64,000 bases of DNA from Faecalispora anaeroviscerum. Lineage in GTDB: Bacteria > Bacillota > Clostridia > Oscillospirales > Acutalibacteraceae. Positions within the stretch are counted from its first letter, which is position 1; every line of letters starts with the position of its first letter. Below the pieces are notes generated by a model. The model saw only the letters and a program-made list of their open reading frames with translations, did not search any database and had not been told where the DNA came from. The stretch covers positions 1,736,001 through 1,800,000 of the forward strand of contig NZ_CANOOQ010000001.1 of assembly GCF_947568225.1 (NCBI RefSeq), given 5' to 3'. Shown here piece by piece: positions 57,034-64,000 of this stretch. The translations under genes were made by a program, and so were the position numbers.

Positions 57034-57351
57034 CAAAGACTCGCCAAAGGACACCTTTGGAATCCGTTTTGGGAACAGTTTCGGACAGCGTCTATGACAG
57101 TCACCGTTAAGGCGCTCCATTGAAAATGCCCACTCTCCTGAATTACAAAAGAAAGAAGCTGACAGCTCTCGTCCGTCGGCGGTCATTTTCAGAGCGCTCT
57201 CGTTGGCTCGCAGCTTTTGGACACGGAAATTTCCACTCAGGCTGTTTCCGCATAAGAACAGGCAGTGCAGGCTCGACGAATGGAGTGCGAAGCGGAATTT
57301 TTTCTCCACACTCTCCCCAAACTGAAGTGCAGGTTTAACCTGCACGCCTGC

Positions 57352-57582
57352 TTATTCCAAAGTTTCGCCGATTCCCTCAATAATGTCGAAGAATTCCTTG
57401 GATTCACTCACAACCAGAATCGGCTCCTTGAAATTCAGCGCATAAATACCGATGTAGCTTTTCGCATCCACAATGATGCTGCCATCCATGGAATGCAGGC
57501 CCACGTTCTCGGGGCATTTTGTTGCAAAATACTGGAGCTGCTGCAATTCTTCAATGGTATGGAATTTTTTCTTTTCAATCAT
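57352..57582 (-). CDS. HPr/Crh-like small protein
   Basis: Seen in 76 residues: MIEKKKFHTIEELQQLQYFA, then ENVGLHSMDGSIIVDAKSYI, GIYALNFKEPILVVSES. The stretch DGSIIVDAKSYIGIYALN lines up with NGK.VN.KSIMGVMSLG of HPr, placing Ser42 at the HPr-kinase Ser46 site. The active-site motif LHARPA is not kept: at its place stands FHTIEE, with His8 but neither Arg nor Pro. So it looks more like Crh, a regulatory form, than a sugar phosphocarrier. ATG 57582 follows GGGGTGAATCAT. It lies just downstream of the lsr operon, behind a terminator. Confidence 0.65.
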   Translation of the reverse strand: MIEKKKFHTIEELQQLQYFATKCPENVGLHSMDGSIIVDAKSYIGIYALNFKEPILVVSESKEFFDIIEGIGETLE

Positions 57583-57620
57583 ATGATTCACCCCGTTTAT
57601 TGATATGGAAAACACCGAAA

Positions 57621-57647
57621 GCCCCTATCCAAAAACAGGATAAGGGC
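57621..57647 (-). terminator. Terminator after lsrF
   Basis: On the minus strand GCCCTTATCC-TGTTTTT-GGATAGGGGC, then TTTCGGTGTTTTCC. A good stem with one G-T pair; some readthrough to the HPr-like gene is possible. Confidence 0.65.
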
Positions 57648-57710
57648 ATACGGCTTCGTCGTGTTTTTCTCCCCGCCGCCGAGTCCGGCATTAGAAAGAA
57701 ACTACTGTTT

Positions 57711-58598
57711 TTACAGGTGGGTCGCGTTCTGATAGAATTCAAAGGCCTGTTTGTCGGTAAAGCCATGGTGTACGATCTTGCCAATCGCTTCCGCCATTGC
57801 GGCGGGATGCTCGCTCTGGAAGATATTGCGTCCCATATCAAGGCCGCGCGCGCCCTCGCTGATCGCGTGATACGCCAGCGTAAGAGCTTCGTCCTCCGGC
57901 AGCTTTTTGCCGCCCGCAACTACGATCGGAACCGGGCAGGCCGACACGATCTCTTCAAAGTTCTCGCAGTAATACGTTTTAATAATGTTTGCTCCCAGCT
58001 CTGCCAAAAGGCGGGTTGCCAGCTTAAAGAACCGATCCGTCCGCTCCATCTGCTTGCCAACCGCCACAACACCCATGGTGGGGATTCCATAGCGCAGGCC
58101 CGCGTTGATGCTGCGGGACAAATTATCCAGGCTGGAGAGCTGGCCGTCCGCGCCGACGAAGGTCTGCACGGCCATGCAGTCCGCGTTCATACGGATGGAA
58201 TCCTCAATGTCCACGGCGATCACTTCGTGAGAAAGATCGTCGTTGAGCATGGAGGAACCGGAAGTGGTGCGCAGCGCAATTGCTTTTCGGCACTCCGGGG
58301 GAACGCAGGTGCGAAGCGCGCCGCGTGTGCCCATTAGAACATCTACATGGGGCAAAAGCTCGGGAATCAGCAGGTCGAGTCGTTCGAGGCCGGCGGTGGA
58401 GCCCATGAAATAGCCATGGTCAAAGGCGAACATCACCGTGTTTCCGCTTTTGGGGTCGAAAATATTGGCAAGGTGCTTCTTCATACCCCAATCCAAACTG
58501 TTTGAACCTTTCACATGAAAACCACCTTGATTGGCGAAAGGCACCTCCACATGATAATCCTTTGCAACTTTGTTGCCGTCTTTGTCAGCCATAATCAT
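57711..58598 (-). CDS. lsrF: LsrF-like 3-hydroxy-5-phosphonooxypentane-2,4-dione thiolase
   Basis: Breaks down phosphorylated AI-2: transfers an acetyl group from P-HPD to CoA. A class I aldolase-type barrel of 295 residues: KKHLANIFDPKSGNTVMFAF, DHGYFMGSTAGLERLDLLIP, LMGTRGALRTCVPPECRKAI, and the catalytic Lys207 in GANIIKTYYCENFEEIVSAC, followed by VPIVVAGGKKLPEDEALTLA and RGLDMGRNIFQSEHPAAMAE. The match to LsrF is strong throughout. A later ATG (58592) has better spacing to AAAGGAG and may be the start. Last lsr gene; element C lies before it. Confidence 0.92.
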   Translation of the reverse strand: MIMADKDGNKVAKDYHVEVPFANQGGFHVKGSNSLDWGMKKHLANIFDPKSGNTVMFAFDHGYFMGSTAGLERLDLLIPELLPHVDVLMGTRGALRTCVPPECRKAIALRTTSGSSMLNDDLSHEVIAVDIEDSIRMNADCMAVQTFVGADGQLSSLDNLSRSINAGLRYGIPTMGVVAVGKQMERTDRFFKLATRLLAELGANIIKTYYCENFEEIVSACPVPIVVAGGKKLPEDEALTLAYHAISEGARGLDMGRNIFQSEHPAAMAEAIGKIVHHGFTDKQAFEFYQNATHL

Positions 58599-58660
58599 TG
58601 ATCTCCTTTATCCATTAAAAGTCCGAAAAACACGAATCTCCCGTCAAAAACAAAGCCTTT

Positions 58661-58695
58661 GTTCTTGTTCCCCGCCTATGGCGAGGAACAAGAAC
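58661..58695 (-). repeat. Intercistronic hairpin element C (lsrB-lsrF gap)
   Basis: GTTCTTGTTCCcCGCC-TAT-GGCGaGGAACAAGAAC: 15 paired bases with one mismatch and a 3-base loop. It has the same core as element B (TTCC.CCGCC, 3 bases, GGCGg.GGAA). The gap of 184 bases between the lsrB and lsrF genes contains it and no T tract, so it is more likely an RNA-stability element than a terminator. Confidence 0.5.
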
Positions 58696-58782
58696 CGTCC
58701 TAGCTCCACTGCTTACAGGGAATTCGCAGTTAAATCGCCGTCTTCCATTCGTTCACCGGGCCGGGAACCGAAATCCGGTCGT

Positions 58783-59913
58783 TTAGAAGTTGTATTTGTC
58801 CACGTTGGCCGTGGTGAATACCACGCGCTCCGGCAGCAGAACAACGCCGTTGTTGGTATCGCCGGTCTTCGCGCCGGATACCAGGCTGTCGTTGGCCTTT
58901 ACTTCTACCTTGCCAATACTCGGGATGTCAATCGTGTCACCCACCTTAACGGTGTTGCCGGCAGCCAGGTAAGCAGCCAGGTAGCAGCCCATTGCACCCT
59001 GAATTCCGCAATCCCACAGACCCCACTGCTCAATGACGTTTGCTTTTGCATAGTCACGGATGGAGTTCGGGGAAGCAAAACCGGTGATGGTGATTTTGTC
59101 CTTGGTCAGGCCCTTGTTCTGAGCAGCCTTGAGCTGGCCGGGCAGAGCAGTGGAGTCGTTGCAGATGATCAGGTCAATATCCTTGTTCGCTTCCAGGATG
59201 GAGGAACCGATGGAAACGGCCTTTTCTGCATCCTGCTCGGAATAGTAGTTGCTGGGGGCTACGTTTTCCCAGTTGGGATAGTTCGCTTTAATATAAGCCT
59301 CGCCCGCTACCTGCCAGGAGTTCTGGTCGGCAACAGTCGCCTGAGAATAGTGCCAGCAATATTTGATTTTGTCTTTCTTAATGTCCTTGCCTCTCTTGGT
59401 CAGAGAATCGGCACCCATGTCAACCAGCATTTTGCCGAGGATGTCAGGTGTGCCCTGAGAAACCATCAGCGTACGGGCGTCGGAGGATACGTCGGAATCC
59501 CATGTTGCCACGGTAATGCCGGCATCCTTCGCCTTTTTCAGCACAGAATCCAGGCCGGTGGCATCAACGGAAGAAATGCAGATGGCATCCGCTCCGCTGG
59601 CGATCGCGTTGTTCACGACCTGTACCTGGTCGGCCACGGCTGCACTCGGGCTGCCTTGATAGCTGACGGTAAAGCCCCATTCTTTGGCGTACTTTTGCGC
59701 GCCGGTATTTGCGGATTCAAAGAACGCGTTGCCGGTCAGCTTCGGAATAAATACAACTGTTTTGCCTGCCACACTTTTCGTTCCGGACTCTGCGGTAGAC
59801 GCCGCCTGAGAAGTAGTCCCGCTGGATGCAGCGGGTTTTTCGCTGCTGCCACAGCCCGCAAGCGGTAAAGACGCCATTGCCGCTGCAAGGACAAATGCAA
59901 GTACCTTTTTCAT
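58783..59913 (-). CDS. lsrB: Autoinducer-2-binding lipoprotein LsrB-like
   Basis: Captures AI-2 outside the membrane for uptake. Seen in 376 residues: lipobox LAGC (Cys21), a Ser/Ala linker, then a sugar-binding-protein fold alignable with enteric LsrB end to end: TVVFIPKLTGNAFFESANTG, DAICISSVDATGLDSVLKKA, VATWDSDVSSDARTLMVSQG, ATVADQNSWQVAGEAYIKA, GFASPNSIRDYAKANVIEQW, GLWDCGIQGAMGCYLAAYLA, VVLLPERVVFTTANVDKYNF. Ligand residues equal to K35, D116, D166 and Q167 are kept (K58, D139, D196, Q197); those equal to P220 and A222 are N252 and S254. AGGAGG precedes ATG 59913. Confidence 0.9.
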   Translation of the reverse strand: MKKVLAFVLAAAMASLPLAGCGSSEKPAASSGTTSQAASTAESGTKSVAGKTVVFIPKLTGNAFFESANTGAQKYAKEWGFTVSYQGSPSAAVADQVQVVNNAIASGADAICISSVDATGLDSVLKKAKDAGITVATWDSDVSSDARTLMVSQGTPDILGKMLVDMGADSLTKRGKDIKKDKIKYCWHYSQATVADQNSWQVAGEAYIKANYPNWENVAPSNYYSEQDAEKAVSIGSSILEANKDIDLIICNDSTALPGQLKAAQNKGLTKDKITITGFASPNSIRDYAKANVIEQWGLWDCGIQGAMGCYLAAYLAAGNTVKVGDTIDIPSIGKVEVKANDSLVSGAKTGDTNNGVVLLPERVVFTTANVDKYNF

Positions 59914-59982
59914 AAAAGAGCCTCCTGATTTTTTATTTGCATGGCTTATAATGCCAAAACGCACCGGAATAAAAAGAAACAC

Positions 59983-61017
59983 TCAACTCTTCAGCCTCGA
60001 AGGGCGAGAGAATTTTCCGGCCATCAGCCGAATGACCTTGGGGTTTGCCGAGAGGGCGCGGCCGGTGATGACGATCAGCAGCAGGAGCCCCACGGGAATG
60101 TCGAGATACTGCGTGTTGATCTTAAAGCACAGCGGCAGGCCGAAGCGCAGGATACCAATAACCAGTGCAGCCAGTGCGGTGCCGATGACACTGCCCCTGC
60201 CGCCGGTGCTGAGTGTACCCCCCAACACAACCGCAGTAATGATCGGCAGGGTAAACGTTACACCGATGTCACTCTTGGCCGTGCCCAGATACGAGGTAAG
60301 CACAATGCCGGCAATCGCGGCGCTGATCGCCGAAAGTACGTAGGTACTCAGGATGATCAAGCGGCTGTTAATGCCGGAGTATTCCGCGGCCCTGGGATTA
60401 ATGCCGATCAGGAATACCTTACGACCATATTTTGACCGGTGAAGCAGAAAATACGCAATCACCGTGAGCCCCGCGAAAATTAATACCTGACTGGGGATGA
60501 CGCCGAACAGCTTGAATGAAGCGATCTGGGTAAAGCCGTCGGGGAATCCGCTGATGCCCTTGTAGCTCTGCGTTGCAGAAAGCTTTGAAATCAGAAGTGC
60601 GATGCCGCTGTAAAGGAAGCTGCCGCCCAGTGTAACCACCATGGGCTGCACTCCGCAGTATGCCACAAAGAATCCGGAAAGCGCACCGCACAGCGCGGCC
60701 ACGCCGATCCCCAGCACGCAGGAAACCCAAATATTCATCCCGAAATCCTGCCATGTAACGCCGACTACAATGGATGTGAGGCCCACGATGGACGCCACCT
60801 GAATATCGATACCGCCCGTGATCATAACAAACGTGACAAACAGGGAAATAATGCAGATGGAGATAATATCGTTGATGCTGCCCAAAAGGACATTCGGCAT
60901 CAGGAATTTCGGGTTTTTCGCGCCGAAAATGACAAATTCCAGAATTAAAATCAAAAGCAGGACAAACTCCCAGCTTTTCGTTTTCTGGCCAAGGCGCCCA
61001 AACAGGCTTTGCTTCAT
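59983..61017 (-). CDS. lsrD: AI-2 ABC transporter permease LsrD-like
   Basis: Seen in 344 residues: about nine helices with the AraH/RbsC family core ISLFVTFVMITGGIDIQVAS (GGIDIS-type motif), FFVAYCGVQPMVVTLGGSFL, LIGINPRAAEYSGINSRLII as the ATPase loop and ITAVVLGGTLSTGGRGSVIG. It begins 4 bases inside the end of the other permease gene (ATGA-type overlap), so both are translated together. The assignment as D follows from position and similarity. Confidence 0.9.
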   Translation of the reverse strand: MKQSLFGRLGQKTKSWEFVLLLILILEFVIFGAKNPKFLMPNVLLGSINDIISICIISLFVTFVMITGGIDIQVASIVGLTSIVVGVTWQDFGMNIWVSCVLGIGVAALCGALSGFFVAYCGVQPMVVTLGGSFLYSGIALLISKLSATQSYKGISGFPDGFTQIASFKLFGVIPSQVLIFAGLTVIAYFLLHRSKYGRKVFLIGINPRAAEYSGINSRLIILSTYVLSAISAAIAGIVLTSYLGTAKSDIGVTFTLPIITAVVLGGTLSTGGRGSVIGTALAALVIGILRFGLPLCFKINTQYLDIPVGLLLLIVITGRALSANPKVIRLMAGKFSRPSRLKS

Positions 61018-62039
61018 GATGCAGCTCCCCTTTCCTTGGGTTCCTCCTCCAGCGGGCCAGACCGCGAGGCCAGGCGCGCATGCCGGGTTTTTACAGCGGC
61101 ACGGTTCTGCGCCACCGCGTCAACTACAACGATCACGATTAGAAGAATACCGGTAATGGTATTGTCGTAATCGGACGAGAAGCCGAGAAACACCAGAATA
61201 CGGCTGATGGAGGACATGATCACCGCACCGATGGATGCGCCGATTAAGCTGCCGAGACCGCCGGAAAGACTGACGCCGCCAAGTACGCAGGCCGCGATGG
61301 CTTTCATTTCGTAGCCGTTGCCCGCTGTTGGGGTAATGAAACCGATACGCGAGGAATACAGCACGCCGGCTACCGATGCAAACAGCCCGCACAACACATA
61401 GGCCATAATCTTGGTCTGCATGGTCGGGATTCCGACCATAGTTGCGCCCGCCGGGTTATCGCCAACTGTGATAAAGTATTTACCGCGCCGTGTTTTAGTA
61501 AGTATTAAATGAGAAGCAATTACCAGCACCAGCGCCGCCGCGTAAAAGGTGGTCAGCTCGCCTATGAGCTTCACGTTTGCCAGCTTGGTAAAGCCGGCAG
61601 GCAGGTTTTCCACCCACGCGCCGCCGGTATACACATACACCAGTCCACGCACCAGGCCGTTCGTACCGAGAGTAAAGATCAAAGAAGGAATTCCCAGCTT
61701 TGCGATTCCCAATCCATTGAACAGGCCAACCAGGCAGCCTATCAGCACTGCCGCCAGTACGGCGACGATTCCGCTGCCGCCGTCACGCAGGATTGTGGAA
61801 GAAACCGCCGCGGAAAGGCCGAGCGTGGCACCGATGGAAACATCGATTTCACCGGTCAGGATGACAAAGGAAATTCCCACGGCCAGCATGGTGAACACCA
61901 CGCTGTCATTAAAGCAGTTGAACAGGCTCGTTGGTGTTAGAAAGTCACTGTTGACGAGACCCACCAGGCCAAAGAGAAAAATCAGAAAGAAAAGGCTGCT
62001 AATTTCTCTTGCCTTGCCCAATTTTTTCAGCAGCGTCAT
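61014..62039 (-). CDS. lsrC: AI-2 ABC transporter permease LsrC-like
   Basis: Seen in 341 residues: ten or so helices, TMLAVGISFVILTGEIDVSI with GEIDVS in the family position, GIAKLGIPSLIFTLGTNGLV, TVGDNPAGATMVGIPTMQTK as the ATPase loop and IAACVLGGVSLSGGLGSLIG. A charged C-terminal tail (KTRHARLASRSGPLEEEPKE) is cytoplasmic. It overlaps both neighbours by 4 bases. Confidence 0.9.
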   Translation of the reverse strand: MTLLKKLGKAREISSLFFLIFLFGLVGLVNSDFLTPTSLFNCFNDSVVFTMLAVGISFVILTGEIDVSIGATLGLSAAVSSTILRDGGSGIVAVLAAVLIGCLVGLFNGLGIAKLGIPSLIFTLGTNGLVRGLVYVYTGGAWVENLPAGFTKLANVKLIGELTTFYAAALVLVIASHLILTKTRRGKYFITVGDNPAGATMVGIPTMQTKIMAYVLCGLFASVAGVLYSSRIGFITPTAGNGYEMKAIAACVLGGVSLSGGLGSLIGASIGAVIMSSISRILVFLGFSSDYDNTITGILLIVIVVVDAVAQNRAAVKTRHARLASRSGPLEEEPKERGAAS

Positions 62040-63577
62040 GAAACCACCTGCTCTCTCGAAATCACGTCAAACGCAGCTGCCATCAGGTTATCCTGGTTGA
62101 TCTCCTCTTTGGAGAACTCCCCGTTGATTCGCCCTTGATATACGGTTACCGCGCGGTCAGACAGTTCGACAATCTCCTCCATATCGGAAGAAATCAGCAT
62201 CACCGCTACCCCCTGCTCCTTGAGCTGGTGGATGATTGAATAAACTTCGCCGCGCGCCACGGCGTCAATGCCGCGGGTGGGTTCGTCCAGAATGACCAGC
62301 TTTGGTTTCGTAGAAAGCGCTCTGGCAATGACCACCTTCTGCTGGTTTCCACCGGAAAGGCTGCCGGTCAGCTGATCCTGCCCCGTTGCCTTAATTCGGA
62401 AATGTTCAATATATTCCTGCGTCAGCTCCTGCTCCGTCTTGCGGTTGAGAAACACTTTGCCCATTACCATACGGTTCAGAATCGCAGAGGTGGTGTTGGC
62501 GGCGACATCGCTGATCTTAAACAATCCATTTAGGTGACGGTCTTCGGGAACATAGTTGACGCCGGCTTCCAGAACTTTTTTCGTGGAAAGACCCGTAATA
62601 TTCTTCCCATCCAAAATCGCCTGGCCGCCCAAAACCTTGTCCCGACCAAAAATGGTTGTGGCCAACTCGGTACGGCCCGCGCCAACAACGCCCGCAACAC
62701 CGAGAATCTCGCCGGGGTAAATCTTCAGGTTAATCCCGCGGAAGCCGTAGCCCGAATAATTCACCAGCTCAAGTACGGGCTTTGCGTCCTTGTAATTCAG
62801 CGCGGCGGCACTGGCGGTTTCTTTTATCTCCTGCTCCTGCATGTTTGGGGGCAAAAGCCCTTTAACAAGCATCTCGCGGGTAAAGTCACCAATCGGCCCG
62901 TGCAGCGTAATCACGCCGTCGCACATAATCGCGACGTGGGTGGCAATATCAAACACCTCCGTGAGGCGATGAGTGATGTAGATCATACCGATTCCTTTTT
63001 TCTGCAAATCGCGGATGCAGCGGAACAGGCTTTCTACTTCATCAAAGGTTAACGCACTGGTCGGCTCATCAAAAATCAACAGCTCTGCGTTGCGCAGCAG
63101 GCCGCGAAGAATTTCTACCAGCTGCTGCTCAGCAATGGAAAGGCTGCTCGCTTTTCTGGTTAAATCCAGATGCCAGCCGATGTCATCCATCAGCTGCGTC
63201 AGCCGCCGGCGAAGCTCTGCGCTGGGTGCGTCGAACCCGACGCCGACAAGAATATTTTCTTCTACCGTCATGTTGGGGAAAAGCATCGGTTCCTGGGGTA
63301 CCATATAAATACCATGCGTTAAAGCGACGGACGGCTTGGTCAGCAACACTTTTTCGCCCCGGATTTCAATTTCACCCTGGTCCGGCTGATAAATGCCCAT
63401 AATGATTTTCATTAAGGTGCTTTTTCCCGCTCCGTTTCCGCCGATCAGGGCCAGAATCTCACCGGAGTGAATCTCCAGATTGATTCCTTTCAGCACCTGG
63501 TTCAGGCTGAACATTTTGCAGATTCCACGAACACTCAGCAAAGACTGGCCGGAACGTTCTGTTTGGGATTGCGCCAT
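62036..63577 (-). CDS. lsrA: AI-2 ABC transporter ATPase LsrA-like
   Basis: The double ATPase of the importer. Seen in 513 residues: NBD1 with LIGGNGAGKSTLMKIIMG, SLSIAEQQLVEILRGLL, LLIFDEPTSALTFDEVESL; NBD2 with GVAGVVGAGRTELATTIFG (a degenerate Walker A as is normal for this family), GSLSGGNQQKVVIARAL and LVILDEPTRGIDAVARGEVY. The start is ATG 63577 behind GGAGGGGGAAAA; a GTG 21 bases upstream is less likely. It is the first gene of the operon, with promoter TTGACA-17-TATGAT. Confidence 0.93.
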   Translation of the reverse strand: MAQSQTERSGQSLLSVRGICKMFSLNQVLKGINLEIHSGEILALIGGNGAGKSTLMKIIMGIYQPDQGEIEIRGEKVLLTKPSVALTHGIYMVPQEPMLFPNMTVEENILVGVGFDAPSAELRRRLTQLMDDIGWHLDLTRKASSLSIAEQQLVEILRGLLRNAELLIFDEPTSALTFDEVESLFRCIRDLQKKGIGMIYITHRLTEVFDIATHVAIMCDGVITLHGPIGDFTREMLVKGLLPPNMQEQEIKETASAAALNYKDAKPVLELVNYSGYGFRGINLKIYPGEILGVAGVVGAGRTELATTIFGRDKVLGGQAILDGKNITGLSTKKVLEAGVNYVPEDRHLNGLFKISDVAANTTSAILNRMVMGKVFLNRKTEQELTQEYIEHFRIKATGQDQLTGSLSGGNQQKVVIARALSTKPKLVILDEPTRGIDAVARGEVYSIIHQLKEQGVAVMLISSDMEEIVELSDRAVTVYQGRINGEFSKEEINQDNLMAAAFDVISREQVVS

Positions 63578-63644
63578 TTTTCCCCCTCCATACACCATAG
63601 ACTCGTAGGCTTTCTACAAAATACCTGTTTTTGTGCGCCAATTT

Positions 63645-63658
63645 AAAACAATTGTTTT
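63645..63658. promoter_or_regulatory. Palindromic operator candidate in the lsr leader
   Basis: AAAACAATTGTTTT is a perfect 14-base palindrome, extended to TTAAAACAATTGTTTTTAA with one extra T. It lies about 20-35 bases downstream of the predicted lsr transcription start, a repressing position. AACAAAA and ATTTGTTTTG motifs recur around 63908-63945 beside the divergent promoter. Confidence 0.5.
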
Positions 63659-63684
63659 TAATACGAATTTTTATCTGTGCGATT

Positions 63685-63713
63685 ATCATACGATATTTTC
63701 TTTGCATTGTCAA
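63685..63713 (-). promoter_or_regulatory. Promoter of the lsr operon
   Basis: On the minus strand TTGACA (63713-63708), 17 bases, TATGAT (63690-63685): a near-perfect vegetative promoter. The leader to ATG 63577 is about 100 bases. Confidence 0.8.
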
Positions 63714-63868
63714 CGGGGTTTTTCTTTCCCAATCGAAATATATTAGATAATATTCATTCTATTTTTGCTTGTTTTTTTCAAATTTAAGCGATAAAAACAA
63801 TAAAAAGTACATAACTGTGTGAATTAAAGCGAATTCTAAAACCATATATTATCAAAAAAAATTAATAA

Positions 63869-63897
63869 TTGACAGCTAAACGCTTTGCTGATATACT
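63869..63897 (+). promoter_or_regulatory. Strong promoter pointing out of the window, with a cre-like centre
   Basis: TTGACA (63869-63874), 17 bases, TATACT (63892-63897). The spacer contains TAAACGCTTT, the centre of CcpA (cre) and LacI-family operators (TGWAANCGNTNWCA), although the outer bases do not match. The gene it serves starts right of base 64000. The visible leader ends with a short GC hairpin, CCCGGTTTTCCTCCCGGG. Nothing else is seen from 63714 to 64000. Confidence 0.7.
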
Positions 63898-64000
63898 TGA
63901 AATCAAGAACAAAATATTTTATTAGTAACATTTGTTTTGTTTTGATACAGATGTGATACCACTTCTCATAAGGCGGGCCAATCCCGGTTTTCCTCCCGGG

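Larger units (their letters stand above)
56851..57351. other. Intergenic region with multiple hairpins and no supported gene
   Basis: A 500-base gap. On the minus strand a terminator (56914-56934) ends something unknown. At 57006-57033 is a perfect 12-bp hairpin (CTTACTTTCGCC-GCGA-GGCGAAAGTAAG) followed by CAAAGACTCGCCAAAGGACACCTTTGG, a sequence type that recurs between genes of many bacteria. GTGCAGGTTTAACCTGCAC (57329-57347) is a third hairpin. The open frames here (for example 57007-57345 minus) are artefacts of the repeat. Confidence 0.45.

Noticed and set aside
56940..57345. Cysteine-poor basic proteins encoded in the 56.9-57.3 kb gap
   Set aside because: Frames in this kind of repeat are often annotated as hypothetical proteins, but they lack ribosome binding sites and reflect the repeat sequence.
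1..64000. CRISPR arrays, complete insertion sequences, prophage or rRNA
   Set aside because: No regularly spaced direct repeats, transposase or integrase genes, phage structural genes or rRNA sequence were seen.

Overview
The window looks like chromosomal DNA of an endospore-forming member of Clostridia (Bacillota), probably from the Oscillospiraceae/Ruminococcaceae side of the class. The evidence is an alpha/beta-type small acid-soluble spore protein, a CwlJ-type cortex hydrolase next to a GerQ-like coat protein, a PdaA-type deacetylase, a clostridial-style SRP RNA-dnaX-ebfC-recR order, a family-4 uracil-DNA glycosylase, strong AGGAGG/GAGGTGAT ribosome binding sites and moderately high GC. 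The genus is an inference and is not shown by the sequence.

Layout. 1-2.5 kb: a chemoreceptor with a sigma-D-like promoter; its upstream region is duplicated at the left window edge, which suggests tandem receptor genes. 2.5-7.2 kb: housekeeping block (uracil-DNA glycosylase, SRP RNA, dnaX, ebfC, recR, smpB, tmRNA). 7.2-13.7 kb: an accessory, AT-richer stretch starting right after the tmRNA with an HNH nuclease, several very small proteins, a CBS protein, a membrane pyrophosphatase and an HMA-like protein without its metal-binding cysteines. 13.7-21.1 kb: HAD phosphatase, M18 aminopeptidase, lytic transglycosylase, coaE, tsaC/sua5, prfA, DUF951 and birA. 21.1-29 kb: an AraC-type regulator, the aspartate-family operon (pheB-like, hom, thrB, aspartokinase) and a class A penicillin-binding protein.

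29-36.4 kb is rich in sporulation and envelope genes: a BofC-like protein, SASP, cwlJ-gerQ, an ECF sigma/anti-sigma pair, a MetE-family methyltransferase and a GHL10 glycosidase. 36.4-47.4 kb holds a possible structured RNA, a CapD-type nucleotide-sugar dehydratase, an ABC importer of unknown substrate, an acidic zinc-ribbon protein, efp, a YcgR/PilZ protein, pta, an Xaa-Pro peptidase, aroQ, yqeG and rpsU. After tRNA-Trp comes the complete branched-chain amino acid transporter operon (livJ-H-M-G-F), then trmB, pdaA, a SigV/RsiV-like pair and a small XRE regulator.

The right end, 57.3-64 kb, is an Lsr-type autoinducer-2 uptake operon (lsrA-C-D-B-F order) followed by a small Crh/HPr-like protein. 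It has a strong promoter, a 14-bp palindrome in the leader, and a second strong promoter pointing out of the window, probably toward a divergent gene. No lsrK, lsrR or lsrG is visible. The regions of most interest are this lsr cluster with its HPr-like neighbour and altered LsrB pocket, the duplicated receptor leader, a family of intercistronic hairpin elements, and the accessory block next to ssrA. No CRISPR array, complete insertion sequence or prophage was found.
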